NCBI RefSeq assembly: GCF_026212465.1
Contig: NC_080058.1
Location: 15,437,537 to 15,501,536 of the forward strand
DNA length: 64,000 nt
Direction: 5' to 3'
DNA from: Amaranthus tricolor
Lineage: Eukaryota > Streptophyta > Magnoliopsida > Caryophyllales > Amaranthaceae
The notes under the pieces are model-generated. The model did not search any database. It worked only from the letters and a program-made list of their open reading frames with translations, and was not told the origin of the DNA. Shown piece after piece: positions 61,758 through 64,000 of the stretch. Both the position numbers and the translations under genes were made by a program. The first letter of the stretch is position 1; each line of letters starts with the position of its first letter.

Positions 61758-64000
61758 TTAATGCAGCTTGATCATGCCAAGTTCCAATCTCATTTTCTCA
61801 TGCTGTTCCCTTGGAAGCGGTTTGGTCATGATATCTGCTATTTGCTCGTTAGTGTTTACATGCTTAACAATGATATTTTTATTTTCAACATTATCCTTAA
61901 GAAAATGATGCCTAATATGGATGTGCTTTACTCGTGAGTGATGCACTGGATCTTTGGATATGCATATGGCACTGGTATTATCGCAATAAATAGGAACACA
62001 TGCATACTTAATACCAAAGTCTCTTAGCTGCTGCTTTATCCATAACATTTGGGAACAGCAAGCTGCTGCTGCTACGTACTCAGCTTCAGCGGTTGATAAT
62101 GCAACAGTGTTTTGTTTCTTGGAACTCCATGAAACTAAACATGAGCCAAGAAATTGTACCATACCTGACGTGCTTTTTCTATTAACAAGATCTCCTGCAT
62201 AATCTGCATCACTAAAGCCTTTCAAATCAAAGACATCACTTTTAGGATAAAATAATGATAAATCATCTGTTCCCTTTAGATATCTCAAAATACGTTTCAC
62301 TGCAGTTAGATGTGATTCTTTAGGGTTAGATTGAAATCTCGCACATAAACCAACACTAAATGAAATATCGGGTCTACTAGCAGTTAGATATAATAAAGAT
62401 CCAATCATGCCTCTATACATAGTTTGGTCAATATTTGTTCCATTTGTATCTTCATCTAACCTTACATTAGTAGCCATGGGTGTATGGTTGGTTTTAGCGT
62501 TATTCAATCCATATTTCTTAAGAAGTTCTTTTATATATTTTTGTTGATGAATAAAGATACCATTAGCAGTTTGTTTGATTTGCAAACCAAGAAAGAAATT
62601 TAATTCTCCCATCATGCTCATTTCAAATTCAGTGCTCATAAGGTTAGCAAATTCTTTACATAGCAATTCATTTGTGGCACCAAAAATAATATCATCAACA
62701 TATATTTGAACAACTAATATATTGGAACCTTTATTCTTAAAGAATAAGGTTTTATCAATTTTACCTCTTATAAAGTCATTTTGGATCAAAAACTTTGATA
62801 GTCTTTCATACCATTGCCTAGGAGCTTGTTTCAACCCATAAAGAGCTTTATCAAGCTTATAGACATGATCAAGACACGAGGTATTCTCAAAGCCAGGCGG
62901 TTGTTCAACAAAAACTTCTTCATCAAGAAAACCATTCAAGAAAGCACATTTCACATCCATTTGATATAATTTAAAGTTCATAAATGCAGCAAAAGAAATT
63001 AAAATTCTAATAGCTTCTAACCTTGCTACTGGAGCAAATGTCTCAGTATAATCAATACCTTCTTGTTGATTGTACCCTTTGACCACGAGCCTTGCTTTGT
63101 TTCTTACAATTATTCCATGCTCATCTAGTTTGTTCCGAAATACCCATTTCAAACCAATTACCTTCTTGTGTTTCGGTTTGGGTTCTAAATGCCATACTTT
63201 GTTCCTTTCAAATTCATTCAATTCATCTTGCATGGCTACAACCCATTCGGAATCCTTTAGAGCTTCTTCGTGATTTTTGGGTTCAAGTGATGATAGGAAC
63301 GCAAAATGTGCACAAAAGTTTCTCATTTGAGATCTAGTTTGTGTTCCTTTATTTAAGTCACTTACAATCAAATCAAGAGGATGGTATTTTTGATATCTCC
63401 AAGGTTTTGGCATAAAATCTCTTGTGGGAACAGTAGCATGTTCTGGTTCATCAGCTTGATTAACATTCTGTTCAGCTACTGGATTGTTCTGCTCATCTGT
63501 GGGAACAGCTGGATTGGGAACAGTCTGCTGTTCCTGATGTTCTGGCAGTTCCTGAACTTGATCAGTACTTTCTGCTTCTGCTGGAACCGGCTGTTCACCA
63601 ACTGTTTCTTGATCATGCACTTTCAATTCTTCATCATCTTCTTCTAGATTTGCAAGACCTATCTTAAAATTATTTGTATCATGTTCACTTGACAAAAAGT
63701 TAGTTTCATCGAATATTATGTGAACGGATTCTTCCACACCCATTGTTCTTTTGTTATAGACTCTATATGCCTTACTTTGAGATGAGTAGCCAAGAAATAC
63801 TGCTTCATCACTTCTTTCATCAAATTTACCTATATTTCGTTTTCCATTAACATGTACAAAGCATTTGCATCCAAACACACGAAAATAGGCAATGTTTGGT
63901 TTAACACCTTTAAACAGTTCATAGGGTGTCTTAGAAGTGATTGGTCTTATCAATACTCTATTTAAAATATAACATGCAGTATTAACAGCCTCGGCCCAAA
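61758..64000 (-). CDS. Sirevirus-like pol, intact C-terminal part (partial at window edge)
   Basis: Open on the minus strand from the window edge to the stop at 61758, about 747 residues. It begins in the integrase tail ([18 protein letters not shown]), passes a Gln/Pro/Glu-rich linker (about 63380-63660) and continues with [61 protein letters not shown] (active site about 62700). RNase H follows: FSDADYAGD (about 62205), [32 protein letters not shown], ending [20 protein letters not shown]. All visible catalytic residues are present and no stop interrupts it, unlike element 1. It could supply enzyme to defective relatives if the unseen 5' part is also intact. Confidence 0.93.
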   Translation of the reverse strand, partial: WAEAVNTACYILNRVLIRPITSKTPYELFKGVKPNIAYFRVFGCKCFVHVNGKRNIGKFDERSDEAVFLGYSSQSKAYRVYNKRTMGVEESVHIIFDETNFLSSEHDTNNFKIGLANLEEDDEELKVHDQETVGEQPVPAEAESTDQVQELPEHQEQQTVPNPAVPTDEQNNPVAEQNVNQADEPEHATVPTRDFMPKPWRYQKYHPLDLIVSDLNKGTQTRSQMRNFCAHFAFLSSLEPKNHEEALKDSEWVVAMQDELNEFERNKVWHLEPKPKHKKVIGLKWVFRNKLDEHGIIVRNKARLVVKGYNQQEGIDYTETFAPVARLEAIRILISFAAFMNFKLYQMDVKCAFLNGFLDEEVFVEQPPGFENTSCLDHVYKLDKALYGLKQAPRQWYERLSKFLIQNDFIRGKIDKTLFFKNKGSNILVVQIYVDDIIFGATNELLCKEFANLMSTEFEMSMMGELNFFLGLQIKQTANGIFIHQQKYIKELLKKYGLNNAKTNHTPMATNVRLDEDTNGTNIDQTMYRGMIGSLLYLTASRPDISFSVGLCARFQSNPKESHLTAVKRILRYLKGTDDLSLFYPKSDVFDLKGFSDADYAGDLVNRKSTSGMVQFLGSCLVSWSSKKQNTVALSTAEAEYVAAAACCSQMLWIKQQLRDFGIKYACVPIYCDNTSAICISKDPVHHSRVKHIHIRHHFLKDNVENKNIIVKHVNTNEQIADIMTKPLPREQHEKMRLELGMIKLH

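Larger units (their letters stand above)
57588..64000 (-). mobile_element. Sirevirus-like Ty1/copia element 2, minus strand, 5' part outside window
   Basis: Minus-strand order is pol (entering at 64000), spacer, post-pol ORF, spacer, polypurine tract and 3' LTR ending at 57588 in a TAA microsatellite. Its protein is very close to element 1 in pol, but the LTR is longer (1459 vs 1163 bp) and clearly different, so it is a related subfamily. The target duplication cannot be checked because the 5' LTR is beyond the window. Confidence 0.92.

Overview
The window is nuclear DNA of a flowering plant, probably a eudicot. The evidence is low GC content, GT-AG introns, a plant-type host gene, and dense nested transposable elements (TEs) of plant families: Ty1/copia including Sirevirus-like elements, Ty3/gypsy Tat/Athila-like remnants, CACTA and hAT. 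I cannot name the species from the sequence. No prokaryotic operon, CRISPR array, rRNA or tRNA was recognised.

Region by region. (1) 1-3.4 kb holds the only host gene I can support: the four 3' exons (1721-2997, +) of a DUF4050/Gag1-like clamp family gene. (2) 3.4-9.5 kb is old TE debris: a minus-strand Ty3/gypsy polymerase fragment, a palindromic TAA/TTA microsatellite, one CACTA-type terminus with a perfect palindrome, a minus-strand LTR rich in small palindromes, and a hAT-type MITE. (3) 9529-14324 is a young, structurally complete Ty1/copia element with an uninterrupted 1421-residue Gag-Pol frame, near-identical 224/225-bp LTRs, PBS and PPT. (4) 14452-38778 is an old, decayed Ty1/copia element split by three later insertions that can each be excised on paper: a 2.7-kb hAT-like element with 8-bp target duplication, a 5.5-kb non-coding element with an 8-bp direct repeat, and an 11.3-kb CACTA element with TIRs and a CGT/CGT target duplication. 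The CACTA element carries a tnp2 transposase pseudogene, a second multi-exon gene ending in a Ulp1-type cysteine protease domain, a 169-bp satellite-like array in a protease intron, and about 1 kb of TA repeats. (5) 39-42 kb holds a second palindrome-rich gypsy-type LTR and a LINE RNase H scrap. (6) 42145 to at least 57.1 kb is a second CACTA element. It is interrupted by a 10.5-kb Sirevirus-like copia (42937-53448; LTRs about 1% diverged, perfect ATATT target duplication). (7) 57588 to the window end is a second Sirevirus-like element, minus strand, with an intact pol as far as visible and a post-pol ORF broken by one frameshift.

The nesting gives a relative history. The 14452-38778 copia is oldest (LTRs clearly diverged). 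The CACTA, hAT and orphan insertions landed in it later. The copia at 9529 and the Sirevirus at 42937 are recent. The most unusual signals are a conserved inverted repeat bracketing the polypurine tract and 3' LTR edge in both Sireviruses, a strongly over-represented CTGTTCC/GGAACAG heptamer in the same elements, the satellite-sized array inside a transposon protease intron, the Asp-to-Asn change in that protease, and the 5.5-kb element that fits no family I recognise.
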